Shown here one piece after another: positions 36,427-47,648 of a DNA stretch of 64,000 bases. Position 1 is the stretch's first letter. Each line of letters opens with the position of its first letter. Made by a program: the position numbers and the translations under genes. The DNA is from Dictyobacter arantiisoli (GTDB lineage: Bacteria; Chloroflexota; Ktedonobacteria; Ktedonobacterales; Ktedonobacteraceae), in contig NZ_BIXY01000015.1 in NCBI RefSeq assembly GCF_008326305.1, positions 1 to 64,000 on the forward strand, written 5' to 3'. The notes below the pieces were generated by a model, which saw only the letters and a list, made by a program, of their open reading frames with translations, did not search any database and had not been told where the DNA came from.

Positions 36427-37467
36427 ATGACTATTGTCCTGGTTACGCTTTTGGCAATAGCTATTACGCTAGTTTTGGCAGGATTATTCCTTTCACCCAA
36501 ACCTCAAGCACCTGTACAACAAGATTTACCCTATGCTACTCGCAATGGTACTCGTGTGTATCGCAGTGTGAGTAGCCAGGCTTATAAACCAGAAAAAAAT
36601 GTTCGTTTGCAGCGCACAGCCAGGATAGATACTAACTACCGGCCGACTAAATCCTACAAGCGATCTCTCGATCAGTATGGGGCCTCTTTTTCATCCAGCA
36701 ATTTTGCCCATTTTCGTTCTTTACTCAATGTGAAGCAATTAATTTCGCCTCGTGATGGGGAACCAACTCCATGGTTGGGCATTTGTTTGATTCTTATTGC
36801 AATGTTTGGCCTGGGGATGTATTCACTCCAACCATTGTTTGCTGCGCGCTCCAATGCCAGCGTTATTTCCCCATTTTGGACGGAAACATCTCCTGGAGCC
36901 ACTCCTCTTGCTACTCCTCAGACTGCTTCAAAGTCCGTTGATACTAATTCACCACCGGTATTTACCTCTGCCGGTGCTTCGCAGGCGCTGGTTCGCGTGA
37001 ATCAAATGTCTGCGAGCCAATATAATTCTAACGATGAATTTAATACGTGGTCGGCGGCTGCATGCTCGGCTGCTTCAATGACCGAGGTTATTAACGCCTA
37101 TAAACACACGAATTATCGTGTTACTGATATTCTCAAAGTAGAATCTGGCCTGCATCAAATTACCCCGGAGCTTGGTTTGTTGGATGCCAATGGTATTGAT
37201 GCGACGGTAGATAAATTCGGTTTTAAAGCCTTCCATTTGCAAAACGCAACGTTAGATGAAATTATCAGTATTGCGAATAAGGGTCGTCCTGTCATTGTCA
37301 GTTATCCACCACCACGAGTTGAGGGCGGCCATATCCTGGTTCTGCGTGGCGGCCAGGGAAATAATGTCTATATGGCTGATTCATCCCTGCTGAATAAAGC
37401 CGTTATGACGCGCGCTGATTTCTCTTATTATTGGGGTGGTTTTGCTGTCGTCGTCACACCTAAATAG
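36427..37467 (+). CDS. Membrane-anchored C39-like cysteine peptidase
   Basis: The 346 residues have a first hydrophobic helix at 2-24 (TIVLVTLLAIAITLVLAGLF), a basic loop, and a second at about 119-140 (GICLILIAMFGLGMYSLQPLF). The C-terminal 150 residues fit the peptidase C39-like fold: the catalytic Cys region WSAAACSAASMTEVINAY, the active-site His in EGGHILVLRG, and the Asp in VYMADSSLL. The glutamine of the oxyanion hole, usually just before the Cys, is not obvious. It probably cleaves a protein or peptide outside or at the membrane; no bacteriocin or leader gene is nearby. It is transcribed alone. Confidence 0.8.
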   Translation: MTIVLVTLLAIAITLVLAGLFLSPKPQAPVQQDLPYATRNGTRVYRSVSSQAYKPEKNVRLQRTARIDTNYRPTKSYKRSLDQYGASFSSSNFAHFRSLLNVKQLISPRDGEPTPWLGICLILIAMFGLGMYSLQPLFAARSNASVISPFWTETSPGATPLATPQTASKSVDTNSPPVFTSAGASQALVRVNQMSASQYNSNDEFNTWSAAACSAASMTEVINAYKHTNYRVTDILKVESGLHQITPELGLLDANGIDATVDKFGFKAFHLQNATLDEIISIANKGRPVIVSYPPPRVEGGHILVLRGGQGNNVYMADSSLLNKAVMTRADFSYYWGGFAVVVTPK

Positions 37468-37533
37468 CTTGTGATAGCGTAATCATTTGCTCGACTCAGG
37501 TGAAATGAAAAAAACATGCTAGATCGGCCATGC

Positions 37534-37651
37534 GTCATCCCGAAGTTGATACCATTGGGAAACCCTCCGTTCTCTCCTGGCAGAACGACAAAGCCGCGCT
37601 CAATTTGAGTTCTGCAGAGAAGTTTCCCAACGGTATCAAGTTTGGGATGAC
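37534..37651. repeat. 118-bp imperfect inverted repeat (MITE/REP-like)
   Basis: The outer 30-nt arms 37534-37563 and 37622-37651 match as reverse complements at 27 of 30 positions (GTCATCCC...TTGGGAAAC). Pairing resumes inside after a small gap (TTCTCT/AGAGAA and GCAGAAC/GTTCTGC). There is no ORF inside. Confidence 0.7.
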
Positions 37652-37791
37652 TTATGTAATATAATCCTTGACATCATTTGTGTGAGGCACATATATTTCA
37701 TATGTGAATAAAAAGTAGACGAGATTGTTGACAAGGGTGTGCTGCTCTACGAACAATCGATGTGTTAATCCCCATGTTTGGGGTCTCCATA

Positions 37792-37855
37792 AATTTGACA
37801 CTGCTGGCAAACTCCTGGGACGTGTTTTGCTTGAGTTTGCCAGCAGTGTCAAATT
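37792..37855. repeat. 23-bp perfect hairpin in gene-free region
   Basis: The stem is 37792-37814/37833-37855 with an 18-nt loop, more than 300 bp from the nearest coding region on either side. It may be an orphan terminator left after gene loss. Confidence 0.65.
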
Positions 37856-38144
37856 CGGGTGAAGATCAGTTCTCTGAGCTCAAAAACGAGCCCGTTCTTT
37901 CTCACTTTTATTGTATCACCTCCTGTCTACTAGCACACTGTCTTTTTGGACGATTTTTTTTGGCGTTCTTTCCCCTATACTCAGGTGGAAGCGACCCACT
38001 CTGGCGCATCTGCGGTGAACGCTCTCCTTTGAGCAAAGATACCTCTCATGTTTGTGCTCAAAAAGCACATGCTTCAGCGGGCATGTGCTAGACCCTCGTC
38101 GTGTGCGAAAGGTGGCCTTACGTGCCGTCACCGCTTAATAATAG

Positions 38145-38272
38145 TGTTGGCGAATACCACAATGGATGGAAACAGGGACGTTGGCGGTCAAAAAACTCCA
38201 GCCTGACAGGCAAAATACAACAAAAACTGCCTGGTTTTGGTACCGTTCCACTCTCAATGTCATTCGCCAACA
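38145..38272. repeat. 128-bp segment bounded by 11-bp perfect inverted repeats
   Basis: TGTTGGCGAAT at 38145-38155 and its exact reverse complement at 38262-38272 enclose a segment with a further CAGGCA/TGCCTG pair and no ORF. No clear target duplication is seen at its flanks. It is a candidate MITE. Confidence 0.5.
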
Positions 38273-38300
38273 GAGCCTTAATGGGGCTGTACCAGGCTAG

Positions 38301-40997
<2,697 letters not shown>

Positions 40998-41044
40998 TGG
41001 GGAAGATGTTGTTTTCCTCCTGGGGAGCTAAATAAAAGATGAAA

Positions 41045-41079
41045 GCCGCCAGGAAGGCGGCCCAATCAGGGCCGCTTTC
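41045..41079 (+). terminator. Hairpin after rph
   Basis: Two alternative stems share this stretch: GCCGCC/GGCGGC (41045-41061) and AAGGCGGCCC/GGGCCGCTT (from 41054). A short T-containing run follows. Confidence 0.5.
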
Positions 41080-41142
41080 TCAGACGGAAAAGTTATTATA
41101 TGAGTCAATTTCATAATGTTCAATAGCTAAAGTTGAGAGAGG

Positions 41143-41976
41143 TTATTCTTCGCTGCCAGGCATGGGCGTTTTTGGCTCTGGTGGTACATGCAATTTGACG
41201 CGGCGGAAGCCCTCGGCGAACTGCATCTCCAGTCCTTTCTTCTCTTTTGCCTCTTTCGCCACCATCGCTGCACGCTCACGAATGCGTTGGCTCATGCTGT
41301 CCCGGTCTTCTGGATTAAACTGTGATGCATGGCACATCAAGCCTTTTCCCTTTTGATCGATGCTGGTTGTAACATCGACATAGGTGTTGGTGGTTGGGGA
41401 ATTGAAGAGATAAATTTCATGGACACGGTATGGCTGCAAGTTTTCCGCCAGCAATTCGCGATAGGAACGTGGATTGCCCGCAAATGGAAAAATGGCATCC
41501 AACACGATATTACCCGTGGCACGATGATCGGGATGATTGAGATAGCCAGTTGCCTGGGGTTTCTCATCCGGATCGGGTCCCATGATATGGGCGGTAGGAT
41601 CGTGTGTAAAGACAACACGAGGACGATATTTGCGGATCAATTTGACGACGCTGCGGCGTGCCTCTTCGCTATTGACCAGATGCCCATCGTGATTGCGCAA
41701 GAACTCAACGGCCTGTACCCCATAGGTTTCGGCTGCTAAACGTTGTTCCTGTTCGCGCAACAACATAAGCTCTTCATCGTTTTGGCTTGGAATCTCACTG
41801 CCTTCAGTGCCATCTGTCATGACAACCCAGACTATCTTTTTGCCCTGGCTGGCCCATAATGCGCAGGTTGCAGCCGTGCCAAAATCGTTATCATCTGGAT
41901 GGGCTCCGATGACCATCGCCTCATAATCAGGCGTGGTTAACATTTCCATCGCGCCCTCAGCCGTTCTATCTCCCAT
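41143..41976 (-). CDS. PIG-L family (LmbE-like) N-deacetylase
   Basis: The 277 residues have the zinc-binding start AHPDDNDFG (usual form AHPDDxE(F)G, so the Glu is Asn here and the Asp follows), the WVVMTDGTEGSE strand-loop, THDPTAHIMG, and the second metal motif NHPDHRATG. The family removes acetyl groups from N-acetyl sugars such as GlcNAc-Ins or lipid-linked GlcNAc. No mycothiol or bacillithiol genes are adjacent, so the substrate is open. It is upstream of, and convergent with, rph, and next to a lipoate ligase on the same strand. Confidence 0.88.
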   Translation of the reverse strand: MGDRTAEGAMEMLTTPDYEAMVIGAHPDDNDFGTAATCALWASQGKKIVWVVMTDGTEGSEIPSQNDEELMLLREQEQRLAAETYGVQAVEFLRNHDGHLVNSEEARRSVVKLIRKYRPRVVFTHDPTAHIMGPDPDEKPQATGYLNHPDHRATGNIVLDAIFPFAGNPRSYRELLAENLQPYRVHEIYLFNSPTTNTYVDVTTSIDQKGKGLMCHASQFNPEDRDSMSQRIRERAAMVAKEAKEKKGLEMQFAEGFRRVKLHVPPEPKTPMPGSEE

Positions 41977-42002
41977 TGTATAAAAAACCTTTCATTGCCT
42001 AT

Positions 42003-42860
42003 TTAAATAGTGGTTGAGGATGATTCTACCATCAAGCGCTGTCGTTCATCAGGGATGAGAACGCGCTCAAATGCTTTAATCACTTCCTCACTAGTAATAA
42101 CACGTTCAAGTAGGGTATCTAATCCCACTGCGCGCTCCAATAATCCTGTTTGGAGGAGTGTTTGTTCCTGTTGGGTATGCCCCAATAGCTGCGCGAGGAC
42201 CTGCGTATCCCATTGTAAAAGCACACCGGCCTGCAGCAGGCTTCCAGCGCGGCGACGGATCATATCAAATCCCACCACCTTGCGTTGTCCAGAGACCACT
42301 TCGTATGGTGAGAGGCTTCCATAGCACGCACGATTCATCAAGATTTCATAATCACGAGTCGCGGATTGTTTCCGTAAGGTCCGTTGGGCATGCGCTTCTT
42401 CTGGTGGCACTGTGCGAGTCTGCGCTCCCAACTGTGCCAGAGCCGCTACCCAGGCTTCTCCAAACCAGCGATAAGATTCCACCAGGTCAGGAAGATGCAA
42501 TGGATGATCCGCTGGTAAGACGACATCTAAACTCAATAATGTCGGACCAACAAGGACTGCCGTACCGCCAGCACGTCGATGATAAATAGGCATTGATCCA
42601 GCTATGAGTGCGTCTGGATTAATAATGTGCTCTTTTTGAGAAAAGCCCAGGACAAGTCCAGCAGGCTGAGCCAATGACCAGTAAAGTGTTCCTGGATCTC
42701 CTGGCTGAAGCATACGTAACAAGTGTTCGCTCTGTTCAATGTGTTGCTGTTGATCAGCAATCGTGAGCGGATAGATGAGCCAATTATTCATGTATCTCTT
42801 CGAAGCCATACCTGGACGGCTCTCGTAATCCTCTGTAAACATGCTCGTGTAAACGCTCAT
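42003..42860 (-). CDS. Lipoate/biotin protein ligase family protein
   Basis: This BPL/LplA-type protein of about 285 residues is recognised by the nucleotide-binding core HRRAGGTAVLVGPTLLSLDV (RRxSGGxAV type) and the second motif GQRKVVGFDMIRRRAGSLLQ (GxKxxGxxQ type), and by DQQQHIEQSEHLL at the start. It attaches lipoate or octanoate to E2 or GcvH proteins, or transfers from octanoyl-ACP. The start is uncertain: ATG 42860, GTG 42890 or ATG at the MNNWLIYPL segment all lack a clear ribosome site. No lipoyl-domain gene is in the window. Confidence 0.85.
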   Translation of the reverse strand: MSVYTSMFTEDYESRPGMASKRYMNNWLIYPLTIADQQQHIEQSEHLLRMLQPGDPGTLYWSLAQPAGLVLGFSQKEHIINPDALIAGSMPIYHRRAGGTAVLVGPTLLSLDVVLPADHPLHLPDLVESYRWFGEAWVAALAQLGAQTRTVPPEEAHAQRTLRKQSATRDYEILMNRACYGSLSPYEVVSGQRKVVGFDMIRRRAGSLLQAGVLLQWDTQVLAQLLGHTQQEQTLLQTGLLERAVGLDTLLERVITSEEVIKAFERVLIPDERQRLMVESSSTTI

Positions 42861-43031
42861 GATTCTACCACGAAGATGGCTGAGTGTCACGACTTGCTGG
42901 GCTGGAAATAGTTCTGAGGGAGTTCCTTCTTAAATTGTATGATAAAATGATGAGCATAGAGAAAAGAATGCTTGAGTAGTATTCTGTACATCTTCAATGT
43001 GGTTTGTTATTTTGCTATAAGGATAAGTGAC

Positions 43032-43829
43032 ATGCATGACACATTATCCTCTCTGGTTGAGAGGGCTATGACCGGGCTCCCTCGTCCTCTTGAGTTTTAT
43101 TTACTTGAACATAGCAGACTCCCCGGACCACGCGCCAATCTGGAATTGGCAAATGATGTGGCCTATTTATTAGCAACCGCCAGTGCTGAACATCCTCAGG
43201 CTGTGCTTTCTCTAATAAAGACCTTTTCGAATGGTGATCGTCAACTGGTGACGAGCGGTACTCCCGAAGAATTCGTGATGCTCTGTGGCATCGTCTCTGC
43301 TGGCGCGTGTGCCTCTGTACGGAGCGAATGGCGCGAGCAGATAACTGAGTTGTTAAATCATTATGCCTGTAGTTCTTCATGGCGTGTGCGAGAGGCAGTC
43401 TCAACGGCCTTTCAACATCTTTTGAGTGCTGATACTCGGATGACGTTGGAATGTTTGTTACAGTTAGCGCAGAGTCACAATTTTTTACAGCAACGCGCTG
43501 CTGTAGCAGCCATCGCTGAACCGCGTTTGCTTTATGGTCCCGAGTTGTGTGAAGATGCTTTACAGTTGCAGCGTATCGTACTTGAACAGTTAGCACGTGT
43601 GCCGGCTTTAGAACGAAAAAACGAAGATTTTCGCGTCTTGCGCCGCGCCCTTGGGTATACATTGAGTGTAGTCACTGCTGCGTTGCCAGAGAAAGGGTTC
43701 GCGTTGATGCGCGAGTGTGCGCTGTGGAACGATCATGATGTCCATTGGATTCTGCGGGAAAATATGAAAAAGAAGCGTATCGCAAAATTTACGCAGGAGA
43801 TTGCCAGGGTGACAGAACTTCTTCCTTAA
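43032..43829 (+). CDS. HEAT/ARM-like alpha-helical repeat protein
   Basis: Start at 43032 (MHDTLSSLVERAM) follows AAGGATAAG. The 265 residues are entirely helical with repeat-like pairs (WREQITELLNHYACSSSWRVREAVSTAFQHLLS, TLECLLQLAQSHNFLQQRAAVAAIAE), the pattern of HEAT or DNA-alkylation-repair-like solenoids. No catalytic motif is visible. The function is unassigned; protein or nucleic-acid binding is the family-level guess. It has no close partner, being monocistronic. Confidence 0.65.
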   Translation: MHDTLSSLVERAMTGLPRPLEFYLLEHSRLPGPRANLELANDVAYLLATASAEHPQAVLSLIKTFSNGDRQLVTSGTPEEFVMLCGIVSAGACASVRSEWREQITELLNHYACSSSWRVREAVSTAFQHLLSADTRMTLECLLQLAQSHNFLQQRAAVAAIAEPRLLYGPELCEDALQLQRIVLEQLARVPALERKNEDFRVLRRALGYTLSVVTAALPEKGFALMRECALWNDHDVHWILRENMKKKRIAKFTQEIARVTELLP

Positions 43830-44178
43830 ATATTTTAGCCAAATAGTGTTGGTAAAGAGGGGTGTTGAAGAAAAAGCGTGCGTGAAATGTATTGGGATTG
43901 CTAGTTCAGACCGTCTATGGTATCATGACACGCTGATAGGTAACAGAAGGAAATATTACGCACCGAAAGCTTGAGTTGCTCCCAGACGGCTACTCTTCCT
44001 CGTTTTCTCTTTGTAGATGTTGAGGTATGTGGTGAAGACCTACCCATGCTCTTCTATCTCAGTCTGCTCTGCGAATGGCTCATGCCTGCTCTGTTGCCGA
44101 TTGGATATGTGCTGGCTAACACTGGCTAACACTGGCTAACACTGGCTGAGTAAGGCTGCAGCAAGAAATTTGGAATAC
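43830..44178. other. Intergenic region with 10-bp tandem repeat
   Basis: No gene is seen. CTGGCTAACA is repeated three times exactly at 44112-44141, followed by a partial copy to 44147, just ahead of the methyltransferase start. Confidence 0.6.
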
Positions 44179-45231
44179 ATGGCAAACCTTTTCTATGCAA
44201 TGACGATGCCAGGTCTGGAAACGCTGGCTTTCAGTGAGATTCGTGCGAAATTATCCGGGGCTGAACTTGTGAAATTTATGCGCGGAGTCGCCCTTTTTCG
44301 TAGCCCAATGATATATGAGGATATCCTAGATTTACGTACAACGGAAGATGTTTTCGCATCGCTGGTCCATATTAAAGGCTTGCGCCGTGGACCTGAAGGA
44401 TTGCGGGTCTTACATAGCGCGACGCTAAATGCAGATCTTGAAGCCGCGTTAATGAGCTGGCGGCGTACCCACCATGGAGCGCGTCCCCGTACATGGCGTG
44501 TCGTGAGCCAGATGACTGGCTCCTACGATTTCCGCCGTATGGATGGTGGTAAGGCTATCTCTGATGCTTTGCGCCGTAGCTTGCCTCGTGGGATGCGTCT
44601 GGTGGAAGATGATGCGGATCTTGAGGTGTGGCTCTGGTTAGGAAGTGGCGACGTTTTAATTGGCGTGCGTTTAAGCGACGCTAGCATGCGCCATCGTACC
44701 TATAAGCGTGAGCATCTTCCTGCATCTCTGCGTCCTACCGTGGCTGCTGCCATGGGCTGGTTATCGCGTCCAGATGAGCATGACATTGTTCTTGATCCTC
44801 TTTGTGGTGCTGGCACTATTCTGATTGAGCGTGCCCTGTTGGGCCCTGTGGAGGATGCAATAGGTGGTGATATCCGTGATGAAGCAGTCTCATTAGCCAG
44901 ACGGAATGCTCGTGCCGCCGATGTAGACGCTACCTGGAAGGTGTGGGATGCTCGTACCCTGCCTTTGTCTGCCTCGAGTGTGACACGTATTATCACAAAC
45001 CTGCCCTTTGGTAAGCAAATCGGCACCAAAGAAGAAAATGAGCAACTTTATACGACACTCATCCAGGAGTTTGATCGTGTGCTGGCTCCCAAAGGCTTAA
45101 TGGTTTCATTGACCAGCGAAGATCGTTTATGGGATACCATCCTTCGTGAGCATGACTGGCGTATCATCAAAAAAGTAGTTTTTGTGGTGTTGGGTCAACC
45201 TGCAAGTATTTTTGTCACTGAACGTTCCTAA
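44179..45231 (+). CDS. THUMP-type RNA (guanine-N2) methyltransferase family protein
   Basis: The ATG at 44179 is preferred over the TTG at 44170. The 350 residues have an N-terminal half like the ferredoxin-like/THUMP domain of RNA methyltransferases (AMTMPGLETLAFSEIRAKL) and a C-terminal Rossmann methyltransferase: SAM motif DPLCGAGTILIERALLG, acidic GGDIRDEAV, and the catalytic TNLPFGKQIG (the NPP(F/Y) type, here NLPF). This is the UPF0020/Trm14/RlmL group that methylates tRNA or 23S rRNA guanines. Which RNA cannot be told. No flanking operon partner exists. Confidence 0.88.
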   Translation: MANLFYAMTMPGLETLAFSEIRAKLSGAELVKFMRGVALFRSPMIYEDILDLRTTEDVFASLVHIKGLRRGPEGLRVLHSATLNADLEAALMSWRRTHHGARPRTWRVVSQMTGSYDFRRMDGGKAISDALRRSLPRGMRLVEDDADLEVWLWLGSGDVLIGVRLSDASMRHRTYKREHLPASLRPTVAAAMGWLSRPDEHDIVLDPLCGAGTILIERALLGPVEDAIGGDIRDEAVSLARRNARAADVDATWKVWDARTLPLSASSVTRIITNLPFGKQIGTKEENEQLYTTLIQEFDRVLAPKGLMVSLTSEDRLWDTILREHDWRIIKKVVFVVLGQPASIFVTERS

Positions 45232-45349
45232 GGTCCGTATGCACATATGTATGTAATATTTCCCCTTTGCATACTACTGCATGTGTTCATAGTCGCGTTT
45301 TTTTGTAAAGGGGATCAAACAATTAGTTTTCAGAGAGGAGACTACTCCC

Positions 45350-45916
45350 TTGGGTAATGCAACAACTGCTAATTTTCGTAACGGCATGGTGATCCGCTAT
45401 AATAATGATCTGTGGACATTGACTGAATTCCATCATGTCAGTCCTGGCAACTGGCGTGCGTTTGTACGTACACGCTTGAAAAATTTGAGAAATGGACGTG
45501 TGATTGAGCAGCGTTTCCGTGCTGGCGAAGATGTCGATGAGGTAAGGGTGGAGCATCAAAACTGGCAGTTCCTGTATATTGATGGTACTGATTATGTCTT
45601 TATGAATACAGAGACGTTTGATCAGCAGCCGATTGCAAAAGATATGTTGGGAGATGCCGTCAAGTTTTTAAAAGAGCAGGACGAAATCGAGATGCTGGTA
45701 GATGGTGATACTATTATTGCTGCTGTCCTACCTAATTTTCTTGAACTCACGGTTGAAAGTGCTGAGCCTGGAGTACGTGGTGATACCGCCAATAACGTGA
45801 CGAAGCCAGCCACATTGGAGACTGGTGCCGTTATCAACGTCCCGCTTTTTGTGAATCCCGGGGATCGTGTTCGCGTGGATACCCGCACCGGCCAGTATGT
45901 TGAGCGTGTGAAATAA
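45350..45916 (+). CDS. efp: Translation elongation factor P (Asn34 variant)
   Basis: The TTG start at 45350 has AGAGGAG 9 nt upstream. The 188 residues have three EF-P OB/KOW domains: NFRNGMVIRYNNDLWTLTEF, KNLRNGRVIEQRFRAGEDVD and the C-terminal NVPLFVNPGDRVRVDTRTG signature. The tip of the loop that reaches the peptidyl transferase centre reads VSPGNWRAF, so residue 34 is Asn, where E. coli has modified Lys34 and others Arg. EF-P relieves ribosome stalling at polyproline. An unmodified Asn tip implies no lysylation or rhamnosylation; modification genes are not present in the window. Confidence 0.94.
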   Translation: MGNATTANFRNGMVIRYNNDLWTLTEFHHVSPGNWRAFVRTRLKNLRNGRVIEQRFRAGEDVDEVRVEHQNWQFLYIDGTDYVFMNTETFDQQPIAKDMLGDAVKFLKEQDEIEMLVDGDTIIAAVLPNFLELTVESAEPGVRGDTANNVTKPATLETGAVINVPLFVNPGDRVRVDTRTGQYVERVK

Positions 45917-45990
45917 CTTAACGATAGTATGTTGCTCTGCAGGTTTTTATTTTCCTGTATAGGTAGGTATGGCGTGCGATTCAGAAGCAG

Positions 45991-46018
45991 AGGGCTAGCG
46001 TTATGCTGGCCCTTTTTT
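45991..46018 (+). terminator. Rho-independent terminator of efp
   Basis: AGGGCTAGC (45991-45999) pairs with GCTGGCCCT (46005-46013) around a 5-nt loop, followed by six T. Confidence 0.85.
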
Positions 46019-46031
46019 GTTGGGTATTATT

Positions 46032-46478
46032 TTAATGGACAGAGAAAAATACTACCCAGAGATGAGGTCCAAAAATACACAATCCAATCAGGATTGAAAA
46101 AATTGCGCTTGCCAATACGGCTCCTGCTGCAACGTCTTTGGCGATCCTGGCCAGAGGATGATAGTCTGGTGTTATCAGATCCACGCATGCCTCTATCACT
46201 GTATTAAACATCTCTGCAATAAATACTGCGCTGATGGTTACAAGGAGAATGGCAAATTCGATGGCAGAGAGATGAAGTATTGCGCCCAGGACAATTACGA
46301 GGGATGTTACCGCAATATGCACACGGGCATTACGTTGTGTACGAATAGTATAACCAAGTCCACGAAAAGCATACCCAAAGCTACGCACAAACTTCGCGAA
46401 TTCGCTTTTAGGAGCGGTATTTGGCAAAGGTGCTGGCGCAGGTTTCGTTGCCTCGGGTGACGGTGATAACTGGTTCAT
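46032..46478 (-). CDS. dgkA: Diacylglycerol/undecaprenol kinase (DgkA type)
   Basis: The 148 residues have a Pro-rich N-terminus followed by the small three-helix membrane kinase fold: RNARVHIAVTSLVIVLGAIL, IEFAILLVTISAVFIAEMFNTVIEACVDL (metal and ATP site NTxIE) and KDVAAGAVLASAI. It phosphorylates diacylglycerol or undecaprenol in the cytoplasmic membrane. Its start codon overlaps the ybeY stop by 4 bp, a tight operon also common in other bacteria. Confidence 0.93.
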   Translation of the reverse strand: MNQLSPSPEATKPAPAPLPNTAPKSEFAKFVRSFGYAFRGLGYTIRTQRNARVHIAVTSLVIVLGAILHLSAIEFAILLVTISAVFIAEMFNTVIEACVDLITPDYHPLARIAKDVAAGAVLASAIFSILIGLCIFGPHLWVVFFSVH

Positions 46479-47059
46479 CCTCGATATGCCTTTTGTCCCA
46501 TCTTTTGTAATACTGCTTGTTGGATACCCACCATTGCCTGATATCCTGACTCTGTATGATCATCATAGCCGATCAGGTGTAAGATACCGTGTGAGAGCAG
46601 GTAAATCAATTCAGTTGTGTTAGCATGTCCGGCCTGTTGTGCCTGGCGTAAGATAGTTGGCCATGAGATGATGATATCACCAAGGTTAGTAATCATGCCA
46701 GGAGGGGTAATAAAAGTTGTATTTGTCTCTGATGAGGGGGGTAAGGAGGTATCGTCCTCATCTACCCGAGGAGGCCACAATTGATCTTCTGGTGCTTGCA
46801 CAATAGGTTGCTCAAGTAATGGAAAGGAAAGAACATCGGTGGATTTATCTTGTTCACGATATTGTTTATTCATATCGCGAATACCTTCATCATTCGTTAT
46901 GAGTAAGGTCAGCATGACTTGCTGCGTAATACCAGCGTTCTGAAGTGTATTGGCAACAACACTATCCAGATCGATGGTGGCAAGGACCTGTTCCACATGG
47001 GTATTTTGTTGTTCATCACTAAGATTGACATAAAGTTCGATGGATGGATGTTCCTGCAT
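46475..47059 (-). CDS. ybeY: Endoribonuclease YbeY
   Basis: The 194 residues carry the zinc site HGILHLIGYDDH at the C-terminus and the STDVLSFPL strand. It processes 16S rRNA 3' ends and takes part in ribosome quality control. Between STDVLSFPL and LGDIIIS there is an insert of about 35 residues rich in Pro, Asp and Glu (about residues 84-120) that ordinary YbeY (about 155 residues) lacks; it is probably a flexible surface loop. It is upstream of dgkA with a 4-bp overlap. Confidence 0.94.
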   Translation of the reverse strand: MQEHPSIELYVNLSDEQQNTHVEQVLATIDLDSVVANTLQNAGITQQVMLTLLITNDEGIRDMNKQYREQDKSTDVLSFPLLEQPIVQAPEDQLWPPRVDEDDTSLPPSSETNTTFITPPGMITNLGDIIISWPTILRQAQQAGHANTTELIYLLSHGILHLIGYDDHTESGYQAMVGIQQAVLQKMGQKAYRG

Positions 47060-47327
47060 ATATTTGTTCCTTAAAATAGGATAAAGACAGCAGTGAGGGG
47101 ATAAAGCACATCCGATTTATCAGTGTTTTCATAGGTGAGCGTGTAAAATGGCAATCTACCATTCTGCACGCTCATCTCAAACACCCCACGCTGTGCAGGC
47201 GGGAGGCAAACTGCAAACAGTTTGCCAATGAAGAAAAGTAGAGCAGTAGAACTACCTATCTTATCTTACTTGCTGGCATGATCTAGAAGGTACCAAGGGT
47301 AGAGTAAGCAATTAGTAGTATCTAAAA

Positions 47328-47510
47328 TTATCTCTTGCTGGCTGCTTTACGCCGCTGAGTTGCTTCTTTTCTTTTCCGTTTAATGCTTGGCTTTTCGTAA
47401 TGTTCGCGACGGCGAGCTTCAGCTAGAATACCCGCTTGCTGAATCTTACGATTGAAACGTTTTAACGCCGTTTCAAATACTTCGTGTTCGGCAATTCTTA
47501 CTTCTGTCAC
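47328..47510 (-). CDS. rpsU: Ribosomal protein bS21
   Basis: The GTG start at 47510 follows AGGAGAGGGG by 8 nt, giving the normal 60-residue protein ([20 protein letters not shown] ... [18 protein letters not shown]). A longer upstream frame to 47648 is not supported. It is a small-subunit protein acting in initiation near the anti-Shine-Dalgarno region. It lies downstream of a flippase-like gene. Confidence 0.93.
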   Translation of the reverse strand: MTEVRIAEHEVFETALKRFNRKIQQAGILAEARRREHYEKPSIKRKRKEATQRRKAASKR

Positions 47511-47648
47511 CGGATTCACCCCTCTCCTGGCCTGTTTTCGAGGTAGGCAAGGGTGCACGGTTAGGCGCAATGGTCTTGCATACTTCTGGACCTGCGCAAA
47601 AATTATAGTGTAGGCTTTCGTTTGTGTCAAGCCATTGGAATCAGGCAA

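Noticed and set aside
37762-38131. ORFs across the gene-free patch between C39-like peptidase and rph
   Set aside because: They overlap perfect hairpins, lack ribosome sites and have no protein-like pattern.
44112-44147. 10-bp tandem repeat as a CRISPR-like array
   Set aside because: Units are contiguous without spacers and far too short; simple tandem repeat.
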